A stretch of 64,000 nucleotides of DNA from PFJX01 sp964393825 (GTDB lineage Bacteria; Pseudomonadota; Gammaproteobacteria; Burkholderiales; Thiobacillaceae): contig CAYMUY010000023.1 in assembly GCA_964393825.1 (NCBI GenBank), positions 1-64,000 on the forward strand. Reading direction: 5' to 3'. Shown here in pieces: positions 33,512-43,332 of the stretch (its first letter is position 1; every line of letters begins with the position of its first letter). The notes beneath the pieces are model-generated. The model was not told the DNA's origin, did no database searches, and saw only the letters and a list, made by a program, of their open reading frames with translations. The position numbers and the translations under genes were made by a program.

Positions 33512-36500
33512 TCAGATGGCGTAATGCGGGGAGGTTTTCAGCAACTCGGTGAATTCCCTCACCGACACCGCGGGACTCACCAGGAACCCCTGCACCTGGT
33601 TGCAACCCCATTGCTTGAATGGCCGCAATTGCGCGTCAGTCTCGATACCCTCCACCGTACAACGCAGGCCCAGGCTCCTGGCAAGCGTGACGATGGTGCG
33701 GGCAATGGACAGGTTGTGACGGTCTTCAGGATGTTGCGGGATGAACTCCCTCGCCACTTTCAGATGATCCAGCGGCAGGCGTTGCAGGAAACTGAGCGAG
33801 GAAAACCCGGTGCCGAAATCGTCGATCGACAGGTGCACGCCCAACCGCTTCAGGGCCACCATGCCGGCGACGATGACATTCACGTCCTTCAGCAGGATGC
33901 GTTCGGTCAATTCCAGTTCCAGCAGATGCGTCGGTATGTCGCATTCGGCCAGCGCCTTTTCCACCATCGGAATGAAACCCTTGTCCTGGTACTGGGCGGC
34001 GGAGACGTTCACCGCAATCTGTACGGGCGCCAGGCCGGCATTCCGCCAGGCTGCGAGCTGCCCGCAGGCGGCGCGCACCGCCCATTCCCCGAGCGGCACG
34101 ATAAGACCGGAATCCTCCGCCACCTGGATGAACTCGTCCGGCGGCACCCGCCCCAGATCCGGGCTGGTCCAGCGCGCCAGCGCCTCGGCAGCCACGATAC
34201 GACCGCTTTCCAGGCTCACCTGTGGTTGAAAGTACAGTTGCAGTTCGCCCTGTTCGATGGCGCGGCGCAGGCCGGTCTCCACGGCCAGGAAACGACTGGC
34301 GCGCTGATGCAGTTCGTGGGTGAAGAACTGGTAGCCGGCGCGTCCCTTGTCCTTGGCCAGAAACATCGCCGCGTCGGCATTCTTGAGCAGGTCTTCCATC
34401 CGGGTGGTGTCGTCGGGATAGATGCTGATGCCGACGCTGACGCTCACCGCCAGTTCGTGATCGTCGATCCGTACCGGCGGCTTCACCGCATCGATCAGGT
34501 CCAGGGCCAGTTTGGAGGCATGGGTGATGTCGTCCATGCTCTCGCTGAGCACGGCGAATTCGTCGCCACCGGTGCGCGCCAGGGTTTCGCTCCGGCCCAG
34601 GCAGCCACCGAGCCGTTTGGCCAGGGTCTGCAGCAAGCGGTCCCCCACATCATGACCGAGGCTGTCATTGATGGTCTTGAAGCGGTCCACATCGAGGAAC
34701 AGCAGCGCGAGCCGGGTGCCATTGGCCTGCGCCAGCGTCATGGCATGTTGCAGGCGATCCCGGAACAGCACGCGATTGGGCAAGTGGGTGAGCGCATCGT
34801 GGTGCGCCTGGTAGTCGAGATCACTCTGGCTCGCCAGCCACTGGCGTTCGAATTGCTTGCTCTCGGTGATGTCGTTGTTGACCATGACGACAGCGGAGGG
34901 CTCACCGCGCTCGTCGCGGTACAAATCCCAATGCGCGGCGATCACGCGTTTTTCCCCATCCCGGGTCTCATGCACCAGTTCCCCGTTCCAGACCCCATCG
35001 CGCAGGAGCTTGGCCTTGATGTCGGCGAGGGGCTCCGGGAACCGGGTGTGCAACAGTTCATGGGTCACCTGTCCCAGGGCTTCTTTCTGTGTCCAGCCAT
35101 AGAGCAGTTCGGCGCCCCGATTCCAGAACATGATGCGGTCATCCATGTCTTTGGCCAGGACATAGGCATGCTGCAGCAATCGCGCCTGGCTCTGCAGTTC
35201 CTCCGCCTTGCTGGCGATCTCGTGCTGTGCCCGTTTCATCGAGGTCACTTCGGCGAAGGTCACCACCAGGCCGGCGACGTGGGCATCCAGCGTGCGGTAG
35301 GGCAGTACCCGGCGCAGATACCAGTGGTCATCGGAGTCCGTCACCTCGCGGGCCATGGCCGCCCCGCCCGCGAGCACCTTGTGGCCATCCTCCAGCAACC
35401 ATTTGTCGTCGATCCGGTTGGCGATATCCATGATCGGGCGGCCGACATCGCTGGGTATGAGGTGCATGAGCCGGGTGCAGGCGGGGGTGAAACGCTTGAT
35501 CCTGAACTCGCGATCGAGGAACAGTGTGGCCATTTCCGTGCTGACCAGCAGATTGTTGAGATCGGTATTGGTGACTTCCAGTTCGGACACCTTGGCGTCG
35601 AGCAGGGTATTCGCGGTGCCCAGTTCCTCGTTCAGGGATTGCAGTTCCTCCTTCGAGCTTTCCAGTTCCTCGTTGGCCGACTGCAACTCCTCGTTCATGG
35701 CCATGGCCTCCTCGTTGGCGGCCTTCAGTTCCTCGTTGCCGGCGCGCATCTTCTCGATGCCGCGGTTCAGGTCCTCGCGGGTGGCATTCAGTTCCTGTTC
35801 CAGTTGCTGCAACACCCAGTCGTCGCCACCAGGACGCGCGAGCGGCAGCGAGGTGCTGGAGGAAGGCTCGGCTTCGAAGGCGATCAGCAGCATCTTGTGC
35901 CGTTCACCGCCGGCGATCGGGGTGGCGGTAATCCGCACGCCGGCAGCCTTGGCACTGCTGGACTCGCGCAATACCGCCACCGCAGCGGTCTTGCCGCCAG
36001 TGCGGCGGGCGCGATTGATCGCGGAGCGGAGTCCCAGGCGTAACTCCGGCTTCACCACCTGGAACAGCGCCTGGGTCGGCTCCCCCGACGGGACATCGAG
36101 ATAGGCGCCGGTGGCGCCGCTGATGTAGAGGATCTCATTGCCGCGATTGACCACCAGCAAAGTGGGGCCATGCACCTCGAGCATCTGCCGGAATACGCCT
36201 TCGTGCCCCGCATCCACCCCGGCCTTCAGGGTCATCTCCGCGGGCGCAACGGCAAGCCGCCCGCCGGAACTGGGGATCAAGGGCAACTCGGGCCGCTTGA
36301 CGCGCGGCGCACGCAGGCTGCGATAGATGCGCCATTGCTTGGAGACGATCTCGAATGGCCTCTGGCTCTGGCCCACGGTTTCCGAACTGCCCAGGAACAG
36401 GTAGCCCCCCTTGTTCAGGACAAAGCGAAACAGGGTGATGAGCCGTTTCTGGGTTTCCGGAGACAGGTAGATCAGGACGTTCCGGCAAACCAGCAGATCC

Positions 36501-37726
36501 AGCTTGGAAAACGGCGGGTCGCTGATCAGGTTGTGGCCGGCGAAGACGATGGACTCGCGCACGGCCTTGACGATCTTGTAACCCGTGCCGTTGCGCGTGA
36601 AATAGCGTTTCAGGAGATCCGGCGGGATCTGCGCCACGGCCGCGGCCGGGTAGCGCCCCGAGCGGGCAATCTCCAGCGCCGCCTCGTCGATGTCGGTGGC
36701 AAACACCTGCACCCGTGGTGGCAGGCCGGCCTGGACGAACCATTCGAACAACAGGATGGCGACAGAATAGGCCTCCTCGCCGGTGGAACAGCCGGCAACC
36801 CAGGCCCGCACTGGCCCAGCGTCGGACATCCCCGGGCAGATCGCCGGGATGACGCTGTGGGCCAGTACCGCGAACGCATCCGGGTCGCGGAAAAAAGCGG
36901 TGACGCCGATCAGTAGATCCTTGGCGAGGTAGTCCACCTCCGCCTCGTGCTGCTCCAGGTAATGCACGTAGGCCGCCATGTCGCTCAGGTGGAGCAGGTG
37001 CATGCGCCGTTCGATGCGGCGTTGCAGTGTCGCCTTCTTGTAGCCGCTCAGATCGCGCTTGGCATGGGCGCGAACCCGCGCCAGGACACTTGCCATGGCA
37101 TCGGCCGGAACTTCCGCTTTGCAGTCGGCGGCCAACTGCCCTGTCCTCGCCCAGTCGCACAACGCCCGTGCCAGCCCGTCCGGGGGCAGCACCCGGTCAA
37201 CCTTGCCGGTCTTGATGGCATTCGCCGGCATGCCGATGAATTCCGCGCTGCCCGGCTCCTGGGCCAGGGTCACGGCCCCCGCCGCCTTCAGATCGATCAG
37301 GCCCGCGCTGCCATCATCGATGGTGCCGGAGAGCACCACGCCGGCGGCGAGAACGGATCGATCCTGCGCCAGGGAATGGAAGAAGCCATCGATGGGCTTG
37401 AACCGCTGCTCCGCCGTGAACGGCAACCGCGGGTACAGCGTGCCGGAACGGATCGTCATGAGATGGCCGGGCGGCAACAGGTAGACATGATTGGCGGTGA
37501 GCGGCATCTCGTCTTTCGCCATGACCACGGGCATCGTCGTGCAGACGGCCAGCAACCTGTCCAGCAGGGTTTCCCGCTCAGGTCCGAGATGCTGCAACAC
37601 GACGAAAGCGATGCCGCAATCATCAGGGATGGCACCAAACAAATCCCGCAAGGCCGACAAGGCGCCGGCGGAGCCACCGATGGCGGCCACCCGAAGCGGA
37701 GGAGAGACACTGTCGATAGAAGCCAT
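33512..37726 (-). CDS. CheB-CheR-PAS-GGDEF-EAL multidomain signalling protein
   Basis: A 1404-residue cytosolic protein uniting five activities. CheB methylesterase domain (12-190): catalytic Ser19 in IGGSAGAL, His46 in VLQHLGP, and the GTIDDG Asp loop. CheR methyltransferase domain (about 205-475): RRIERRMHLLHL, WVAGCSTGEEAYS, LLVCRNVLIYL. A PAS-like segment is followed by a long coiled coil (about 645-730) of NEEL-type heptads such as EELKAANEEAMAMNEELQ. Two more PAS domains precede a GGDEF domain (motif 1053-1057, intact TGGDEF) and an EAL domain (Glu1181 in AEALARW, with DDFGTGFSSLSFL). The product I-site RxxD is replaced by RSET. CheB-CheR-PAS fusions are known, usually with a kinase; here the output is cyclic-di-GMP turnover. 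It may act both as synthase and hydrolase. Confidence 0.93.
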   Translation of the reverse strand: MASIDSVSPPLRVAAIGGSAGALSALRDLFGAIPDDCGIAFVVLQHLGPERETLLDRLLAVCTTMPVVMAKDEMPLTANHVYLLPPGHLMTIRSGTLYPRLPFTAEQRFKPIDGFFHSLAQDRSVLAAGVVLSGTIDDGSAGLIDLKAAGAVTLAQEPGSAEFIGMPANAIKTGKVDRVLPPDGLARALCDWARTGQLAADCKAEVPADAMASVLARVRAHAKRDLSGYKKATLQRRIERRMHLLHLSDMAAYVHYLEQHEAEVDYLAKDLLIGVTAFFRDPDAFAVLAHSVIPAICPGMSDAGPVRAWVAGCSTGEEAYSVAILLFEWFVQAGLPPRVQVFATDIDEAALEIARSGRYPAAAVAQIPPDLLKRYFTRNGTGYKIVKAVRESIVFAGHNLISDPPFSKLDLLVCRNVLIYLSPETQKRLITLFRFVLNKGGYLFLGSSETVGQSQRPFEIVSKQWRIYRSLRAPRVKRPELPLIPSSGGRLAVAPAEMTLKAGVDAGHEGVFRQMLEVHGPTLLVVNRGNEILYISGATGAYLDVPSGEPTQALFQVVKPELRLGLRSAINRARRTGGKTAAVAVLRESSSAKAAGVRITATPIAGGERHKMLLIAFEAEPSSSTSLPLARPGGDDWVLQQLEQELNATREDLNRGIEKMRAGNEELKAANEEAMAMNEELQSANEELESSKEELQSLNEELGTANTLLDAKVSELEVTNTDLNNLLVSTEMATLFLDREFRIKRFTPACTRLMHLIPSDVGRPIMDIANRIDDKWLLEDGHKVLAGGAAMAREVTDSDDHWYLRRVLPYRTLDAHVAGLVVTFAEVTSMKRAQHEIASKAEELQSQARLLQHAYVLAKDMDDRIMFWNRGAELLYGWTQKEALGQVTHELLHTRFPEPLADIKAKLLRDGVWNGELVHETRDGEKRVIAAHWDLYRDERGEPSAVVMVNNDITESKQFERQWLASQSDLDYQAHHDALTHLPNRVLFRDRLQHAMTLAQANGTRLALLFLDVDRFKTINDSLGHDVGDRLLQTLAKRLGGCLGRSETLARTGGDEFAVLSESMDDITHASKLALDLIDAVKPPVRIDDHELAVSVSVGISIYPDDTTRMEDLLKNADAAMFLAKDKGRAGYQFFTHELHQRASRFLAVETGLRRAIEQGELQLYFQPQVSLESGRIVAAEALARWTSPDLGRVPPDEFIQVAEDSGLIVPLGEWAVRAACGQLAAWRNAGLAPVQIAVNVSAAQYQDKGFIPMVEKALAECDIPTHLLELELTERILLKDVNVIVAGMVALKRLGVHLSIDDFGTGFSSLSFLQRLPLDHLKVAREFIPQHPEDRHNLSIARTIVTLARSLGLRCTVEGIETDAQLRPFKQWGCNQVQGFLVSPAVSVREFTELLKTSPHYAI

Positions 37727-38023
37727 GAAGTCCCGGGGCGACCATGGATACTGGCCGTAACGTGATCGAAAACGAGATGAATAGGGCGCAAGGCAAGACC
37801 AGTGTAAAGAAAAATCTCCACAGGCTCAGTAACTTCTGCACGGCGCCAGACGGCCCGCCGGGCATGGCACGGGACCGCACGCGGTCGTTGCCGAACAGGG
37901 CGCAACCGGGCCGTGCCCGGGATACAGGCAGGTAAGGGTGGCTGGCGCCGGTCTCGTCAGATGAAATATGCTTCGCACTCGAGCCAGGACCCTGGCTCCT
38001 TACTCATATGAGCACCGCCACGC

Positions 38024-39265
38024 ATGAAAATCCTGCTGGTTGAAGACTCCCGCGCGATCGCCATGGTGATGGCCGCGCGCCTGGCCGCCATCGGTCATGA
38101 AGTGATCCTCGCCGAGAACGGCCAGGTCGCCGTCGAGAAATTCCAGGAAGCGTCGCCCGACCTGCTGCTGATGGACATCGAGATGCCGGTCATGGACGGT
38201 TTCGAGGCCACCAACCGGATCCGCCGCATCGAGGCCGCCTCCTCGTCATGGACGCCGATCATCTTCCTCACCGCATCGAGCACCGAGGAAAACCTGATCA
38301 CCGCCATCGAGGCCGGCGGTGACGATTTCCTCGCCAAGAGCATCCCGGAATCGGTCCTGCACGCCAAGATGCAGGCGATGGCCCGGATCAACACGCTGCG
38401 CCAGCAACTGGCCGCCAATATCGAGCAACTCACCGAGACCAACCGCAACCTCGCCGACACCCAGAACCAGTTGCTGCAATCCCAGAACATGGCTTCGGTG
38501 GGACAGCTGGCAGCAGGTGTGGCCCACGAGATCAACAACCCCATCGGTTTCGTCAATTCCAACCTCGGCAGTCTCCAGGGCCAGGTCGAGGGCCTGCTGC
38601 GGATCATCGACGCCTACGAATCCGCGGACGGCATCATCGCGCAGCACCCCGCCCTTCAGGCCACGATCAAGTCGGCCAAGCAGTCCGCCGATCTCGAATT
38701 CCTGCGCGAGGACATCGGCCCCCTGCTGAACGATTCACGCGCGGGGCTTGGCCGGGTGGCGAAGATCGTCAGCAACCTCAAGGATTTCTCCAAGGTGGAC
38801 AACGCCGACTGGCAGTTCGCCAACCTCGAGGCCGGCCTCGACAGCGCGCTGGGCGTGCTCGCCCGGGAAATCGCGGCGAAGGCGGAAGTGAAGAAGGCGT
38901 ACGCGGGCCTGCCCGAGGTCGAATGCATGCCGGCCCGGATCAACCAGGTATTCGCCAGGATCCTGCTGAATGCCACCCAGGCCATCGACAACCGCGGCTA
39001 CATCACCCTGCGTACCGGCTTTGACGAACGAGAAGCGTGGGTCGAGATCGAGGACACCGGCAAGGGGATTCCCCCTGAAAACCTCCAGCGCATCTTCGAC
39101 CCCTTCTTCACCACCCTGCCCGTCGGCCAGGGCACCGGCATGGGCCTGTCACTCGCCTACAGCATCATCAGGGGACACAATGGCCGCATCGAGGTGAACA
39201 GCGTGGTCGGACAGGGCAGCCGCTTCCGGCTGACGCTGCCATTGAAGCGTGGACTTGCTGCCTGA
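38024..39265 (+). CDS. Response regulator-histidine kinase (REC-HisKA-HATPase)
   Basis: A 413-residue protein. An N-terminal receiver (phospho-acceptor Asp51 in LLMDIEMPVMDGFEA; Lys105 in LAKS) is joined by a coiled coil to a kinase with His168 in GVAHEINNPIGF. The ATPase domain has LLNATQAI, DTGKGIPPENLQRIFDPFFTT and GTGMGLSLAYSIIRGHNG. There is no membrane segment, so it is a cytosolic relay. Its last 117 bp overlap, in the opposite direction, the 3' end of the HDOD-REC-GGDEF gene. Confidence 0.9.
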   Translation: MKILLVEDSRAIAMVMAARLAAIGHEVILAENGQVAVEKFQEASPDLLLMDIEMPVMDGFEATNRIRRIEAASSSWTPIIFLTASSTEENLITAIEAGGDDFLAKSIPESVLHAKMQAMARINTLRQQLAANIEQLTETNRNLADTQNQLLQSQNMASVGQLAAGVAHEINNPIGFVNSNLGSLQGQVEGLLRIIDAYESADGIIAQHPALQATIKSAKQSADLEFLREDIGPLLNDSRAGLGRVAKIVSNLKDFSKVDNADWQFANLEAGLDSALGVLAREIAAKAEVKKAYAGLPEVECMPARINQVFARILLNATQAIDNRGYITLRTGFDEREAWVEIEDTGKGIPPENLQRIFDPFFTTLPVGQGTGMGLSLAYSIIRGHNGRIEVNSVVGQGSRFRLTLPLKRGLAA

Positions 39266-41206
39266 ACCGGCTACCGGCGCCCGGGCGCCGGACTGGAGAG
39301 AATCATTGCTCAAGGGTGTGTTCACCCGGTCATGGGCGAACACGCATATCCTGTCGCGACCGCCTCGCTTGGCGCGATAGAGGGCCTGATCGGCGTGTCG
39401 CACCATGTCGTCCGGGTCGTTCATCCCGGGCTCGCGATCCGCCACGCCAATGCTGACCGTGACCGCGATGTCGATGTTCGCGACAGTGATCCTCAGTGAC
39501 TTGACCAGCTTGCGCAGGCGCTCCGCGGCCTGACATGCCGTAAGGATGTCCGCGTTCTGGCAGACCAGCAGGAACTCCTCGCCACCGACGCGGCTGACGC
39601 TGTCCTGCTTGCGCGCCGCAACCTGGATCGCCTTGGCCACTTCCCGCAACACCACATCCCCCACCGCATGACCGTGACGGTCGTTGATGGACTTGAAATG
39701 GTCGATGTCGATCATCAGCGCGGACAGTGGCCGTTCGCCGCGCATGGACGCACTCCAGGCGGTGGCCAGCGCCTCCATGCCGGCCCGCCGGTTGGGCAGC
39801 CCGGTGAGCAGGTCGGTCATTGCGGCATGCTCCAGCCGGCGGTTGCTGATCGCCAGTTCCGCCGCGAACTGCTTGAGCCGCGAGCGATCGCTTTCCCAGG
39901 CATCGAGCAGTTTCACGTAATGCAGGGCGGCGCGCATGCGGGCATTGAGGGCGCGCGTGTTCACCGGCTTGGATACATAATCGTCCACCCCCGCCTCGAA
40001 GGCTTCAACGATCTTTTCCTCCGTCTCCACGCCGGTCAGCATGATCAGATACATGGACTGGCCCCAGTCCGTGGCGCGCAGGGCGCGACACAAGGCCAGC
40101 CCGTCCATGACCGGCATCAGCCAGTCGGTGATGATGATCTGGGGCATCACTTCCAGCGCCACGGCAAGCGCGTCGCGGCCGTTCTCCGCCGTATGGACCA
40201 CGCACCCGAGCAGTTGGCGCAGCGTGGCCTCGGTCATGAGGCGGCTGGTGGGTTCGTCCTCCACCAGCAACACCCGCATGCTGGTGACCGTGGTCACCTG
40301 TTCCGGGCGTGGCACGGGTGCTTTCGCCATGCTGTCGAAATCAGGCAGATCGGGGGCGAGCACGTTGAGCAGGGCTCCCCATTCGTGCCATTGCCGCGCC
40401 ACCCGGTCGAACAAGTCGCCCAGGGCGTCGGCATCCAGGCCGAAGCGGCCGGCGAGCAGCATCAACTCCGAGATATTGCCCAGTCGCACGTCCTCGGACG
40501 CCACCCCCAGATCGGCCATGTGCCGCGCCAGGGAAAACAGGTGCGCCAGCTGGTAGGGCCGGGAACCCTTGGTGAAGCCTGACGACTCAGGCGCATCATG
40601 GTGGTGGAGCGGCTCCGCCAAGGCATTGGGTATGCCACAGTCGGCCAGGATCTCGGCGCTGAGTTCCTTGCGGTCCGTGCCCAGGCGTTCCCGCTCCCGT
40701 TCCAGGGGGGGCTCATTTCCCGCGGAAGGTGCGAGGAGCGTGGCGTATTCGTCGGGATAAGCCGTGGCCAGGGCGAGCTCGCCAATACGCCCGAGCAGGC
40801 CGCAGACAAACAGCTCGTCCGGCCCCGCCAGCCTGAGCACTTCACCCAGGGCCTGCGCGGCCAGCGCGAACAGCAGGGAATGCGACCAGAAGGCCTGGTA
40901 GTCGAAACACGGACAGGGGCCACGGGAATACTGATCCACCAGGGAAAAGCCCATGGCGAGCTGGCGCACGCGGGCCATGCCCAGGTGCATCACCGCTTCG
41001 TTGATCGAAGCCAGGCTGCGTCCGCCATTCGACGCCGAGTTGGCCAGTCGCAGCAGGCGGCTGGCCAGGGCCGGGTCGGTCCGCACCACCTTGATGATCT
41101 CTTCCATCGTCGCGTCTTCACGCTGGCAAATCCCCATGAGCGCGAGGACAACCCCCTTGGGGCTGGGAAGCTGGCCGGTGATGCGCAGTTGCTCGATCTT
41201 GCTCAT
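39149..41206 (-). CDS. HDOD-REC-GGDEF protein (diguanylate cyclase)
   Basis: A 685-residue signalling protein. An N-terminal HDOD domain (about 10-220) begins LPSPKGVVLALMGICQREDATMEE and holds ANSASNGG. A receiver domain (about 310-425; IITDWLMPVMDG phospho-Asp, VSKPVN Lys) and a C-terminal GGDEF domain follow, with active motif VGGEEF and an intact inhibitory I-site RKQD five residues before it. It therefore probably makes cyclic-di-GMP under product control. The ATG at 41206 overlaps the stop of the upstream REC-PAS-GGDEF-EAL gene (ATGA), making it the last gene of the TonB-receptor/YfiR signalling operon. A ~60-residue disordered tail lies in the convergent overlap. Confidence 0.9.
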   Translation of the reverse strand: MSKIEQLRITGQLPSPKGVVLALMGICQREDATMEEIIKVVRTDPALASRLLRLANSASNGGRSLASINEAVMHLGMARVRQLAMGFSLVDQYSRGPCPCFDYQAFWSHSLLFALAAQALGEVLRLAGPDELFVCGLLGRIGELALATAYPDEYATLLAPSAGNEPPLERERERLGTDRKELSAEILADCGIPNALAEPLHHHDAPESSGFTKGSRPYQLAHLFSLARHMADLGVASEDVRLGNISELMLLAGRFGLDADALGDLFDRVARQWHEWGALLNVLAPDLPDFDSMAKAPVPRPEQVTTVTSMRVLLVEDEPTSRLMTEATLRQLLGCVVHTAENGRDALAVALEVMPQIIITDWLMPVMDGLALCRALRATDWGQSMYLIMLTGVETEEKIVEAFEAGVDDYVSKPVNTRALNARMRAALHYVKLLDAWESDRSRLKQFAAELAISNRRLEHAAMTDLLTGLPNRRAGMEALATAWSASMRGERPLSALMIDIDHFKSINDRHGHAVGDVVLREVAKAIQVAARKQDSVSRVGGEEFLLVCQNADILTACQAAERLRKLVKSLRITVANIDIAVTVSIGVADREPGMNDPDDMVRHADQALYRAKRGGRDRICVFAHDRVNTPLSNDSLQSGARAPVAGSGSKSTLQWQRQPEAAALSDHAVHLDAAIVSPDDAVGE

Positions 41207-43332
41207 GACTTCACTCCGTTCGCCGGCGCATCGTCCAGGTTCCAATGGCGCGCCAGCAATGCCGGTATGGCGGCGGCGGGCACGGGTTCGCTGAAGTGAA
41301 ACCCCTGCAGCGTCTCGCATTCGAGATCGCACAGCAGTTGCGCCTGGGCCAGCGTCTCGATGCCCTCTGCGGTCACCGAGAAACCCAGATTCCTGGCCAG
41401 GGCAACAATGGCCCGAACGATGGCCAGGTTTTCCTGATCCGCCGGCAAGCCACGCACGAAGCTCTGGTCGACCTTCAGCGTATGCAGCGGCAAACGTTTC
41501 AGATAGCTCAGGGAGGAATAGCCGGTGCCAAAGTCGTCGAGCGACAGGCGCACCCCCATCGTCCGCAACGCATCGAGGGTGGTCTGGGTCGAATGCCAGT
41601 CCTCCATCAGGACGCCCTCGGTCACTTCCAGTTCCAGAAAGCCGGCGTCCAGGCCGGTCTCGCGCAGGATCGCGCTGATCTGCTCCAGCAGGCGCGGGTT
41701 CCTGAACTGGACGGTGGACAGGTTCACGGCCACCCGCAACGGATGGCCGGCGTCGCGCCAGCGGACGGCGTCGGCGCAGGCAGTGCGCAACACCCATTCA
41801 CCGATCGACACGATCAGGCCGTTCTCCTCCGCCACGGGAATGAACGTCAGGGGCGGTACCAGGCCCTGCTCGGGGTGCCGCCAGCGCAGCAGCGCCTCCA
41901 GCGACTGGATGCGGCCGCTGGCCAGATCCAGTTGTGGCTGGTAGACCAGATAAAGTTCGTTCCGCTCCTGGGCCAGGCGCAAGGCGCTTTCGAGGTTCAG
42001 GCGGCGCATCACCTCCTCGGTCAGCGACGCGCTGTAGAACTGGCAGTTGTCCCGCCCCAGCTTTTTCGCGTGATACATGGCGGTATCCGCGTGCTTGAGC
42101 AGGGTAGCGGCATCCTCGCCGTCATCAGGATAGAGGGCGATGCCGATGCTGGTGCTCAGCGCCACCTCGCGGCCCTCGATGATGAACGGCCGGCGCATCT
42201 GCTCATGGATGCGTTGCGCCACGCCCAGTGCATGCTCCGGGTGGCGCAGATCCGGGAGCAGCAGGGTGAACTCATCCCCGCCCAGGCGCGCCACATCGAG
42301 CTCGTTTGCGGGCAGTTCCATACGCGCCACCACGTCGGCGGGGCGTCGGCTGTGGCCGAGACGATCGGCCACCCACTGCAGCAGGATGTCCCCGGCGCTA
42401 TGACCCAGGGTGTCGTTGACGTTCTTGAAGCCGTCGAGATCGAGAAACAGGATCGCCAGGTTGCTGCCCTGGTGTCTGGCCCGCTGGATTTCCCGATCCA
42501 GGCGCTCGGAAAAGGCGATGCGGTTGGGCAGACCGGTGAGGGTATCGAAATAGGCCAGCCTGAAGATCCGTCCTTCCGCTTCCTTGCGTTCGGTGATGTC
42601 TCGCGACAGGACGATGAAAGTGGGGCTCTCACCCGCTTCAGCCTCTTTCCTGGAGATGGACAGTTCAAACCAGCGCATCCCGAGCGGCAACGGCAATTCG
42701 AATTGACTGCCGCTGGACACCCCCGTCCTGTTTGCCTCCTGCAAGGCCTCCAGGCAGACCTGGGCGGCCTCGGGCGGCAACACCTCGGTCACGGTCTTGC
42801 CCAGCAGCGTTTGCGGAGCCGCCACCAGCAAGTCATGGCTTGGCGTGTGGCACTCCAGATAGCGCCCGTTCAGGTCAACTTCGAGCAGGATGTCGGGGAC
42901 GGCATTCAGGATGGCCCTGTTGCGCGCATTGGCCTGACGCAGGTCGCGCAGCACCTGATAGGCACGCAACAGGTAGCGTGTCCTGTGACCGATCAGTGCC
43001 CAGTTGATCGGTTTGGCGATGAAGTCCGTGGCCCCCGCTTCATAGGCGCGGGCGATGGAGACGAGGTCGTCCATGCCGGTCACCATGACGATGGGCAATT
43101 CCTCCCCCACCTCCTGGCGCAACCGCGCACAGACCTCAAAGCCATCCAGCCCCGGCATGTCCACATCCAGCATGACCAGGTCGCAAGACTGAGCATGAAA
43201 CTGGCGCAGTGCCTCCTCACCATCCTCGGCGAGGCAGACGGTGAAGCCGGATTTCTCCAGTGCCGCCTCCATCAACAGGCGGGCCGTGAGTTCATCATCG
43301 GCGATCAGGACACGTGGGCTGGAAACAGTCAT
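41203..43332 (-). CDS. REC-PAS-GGDEF-EAL response regulator
   Basis: A 709-residue protein. The receiver has Asp56 in VMLDVDMPGLDG and Lys in FIAKPIN. A PAS domain follows (about 145-255), then GGDEF (LGGDEF intact) and EAL (LEALLRW, DDFGTGYSSLSYLKRL). Between the expected I-site (RPAD) and GGDEF there is an apparent insertion of about a dozen residues (VVARMELPANEL), placing RxxD too far away for normal product inhibition. It is most likely a bifunctional or phosphodiesterase-biased output of the adjacent hybrid kinase; start and stop overlap its neighbours by 4 bp. Confidence 0.92.
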   Translation of the reverse strand: MTVSSPRVLIADDELTARLLMEAALEKSGFTVCLAEDGEEALRQFHAQSCDLVMLDVDMPGLDGFEVCARLRQEVGEELPIVMVTGMDDLVSIARAYEAGATDFIAKPINWALIGHRTRYLLRAYQVLRDLRQANARNRAILNAVPDILLEVDLNGRYLECHTPSHDLLVAAPQTLLGKTVTEVLPPEAAQVCLEALQEANRTGVSSGSQFELPLPLGMRWFELSISRKEAEAGESPTFIVLSRDITERKEAEGRIFRLAYFDTLTGLPNRIAFSERLDREIQRARHQGSNLAILFLDLDGFKNVNDTLGHSAGDILLQWVADRLGHSRRPADVVARMELPANELDVARLGGDEFTLLLPDLRHPEHALGVAQRIHEQMRRPFIIEGREVALSTSIGIALYPDDGEDAATLLKHADTAMYHAKKLGRDNCQFYSASLTEEVMRRLNLESALRLAQERNELYLVYQPQLDLASGRIQSLEALLRWRHPEQGLVPPLTFIPVAEENGLIVSIGEWVLRTACADAVRWRDAGHPLRVAVNLSTVQFRNPRLLEQISAILRETGLDAGFLELEVTEGVLMEDWHSTQTTLDALRTMGVRLSLDDFGTGYSSLSYLKRLPLHTLKVDQSFVRGLPADQENLAIVRAIVALARNLGFSVTAEGIETLAQAQLLCDLECETLQGFHFSEPVPAAAIPALLARHWNLDDAPANGVKS

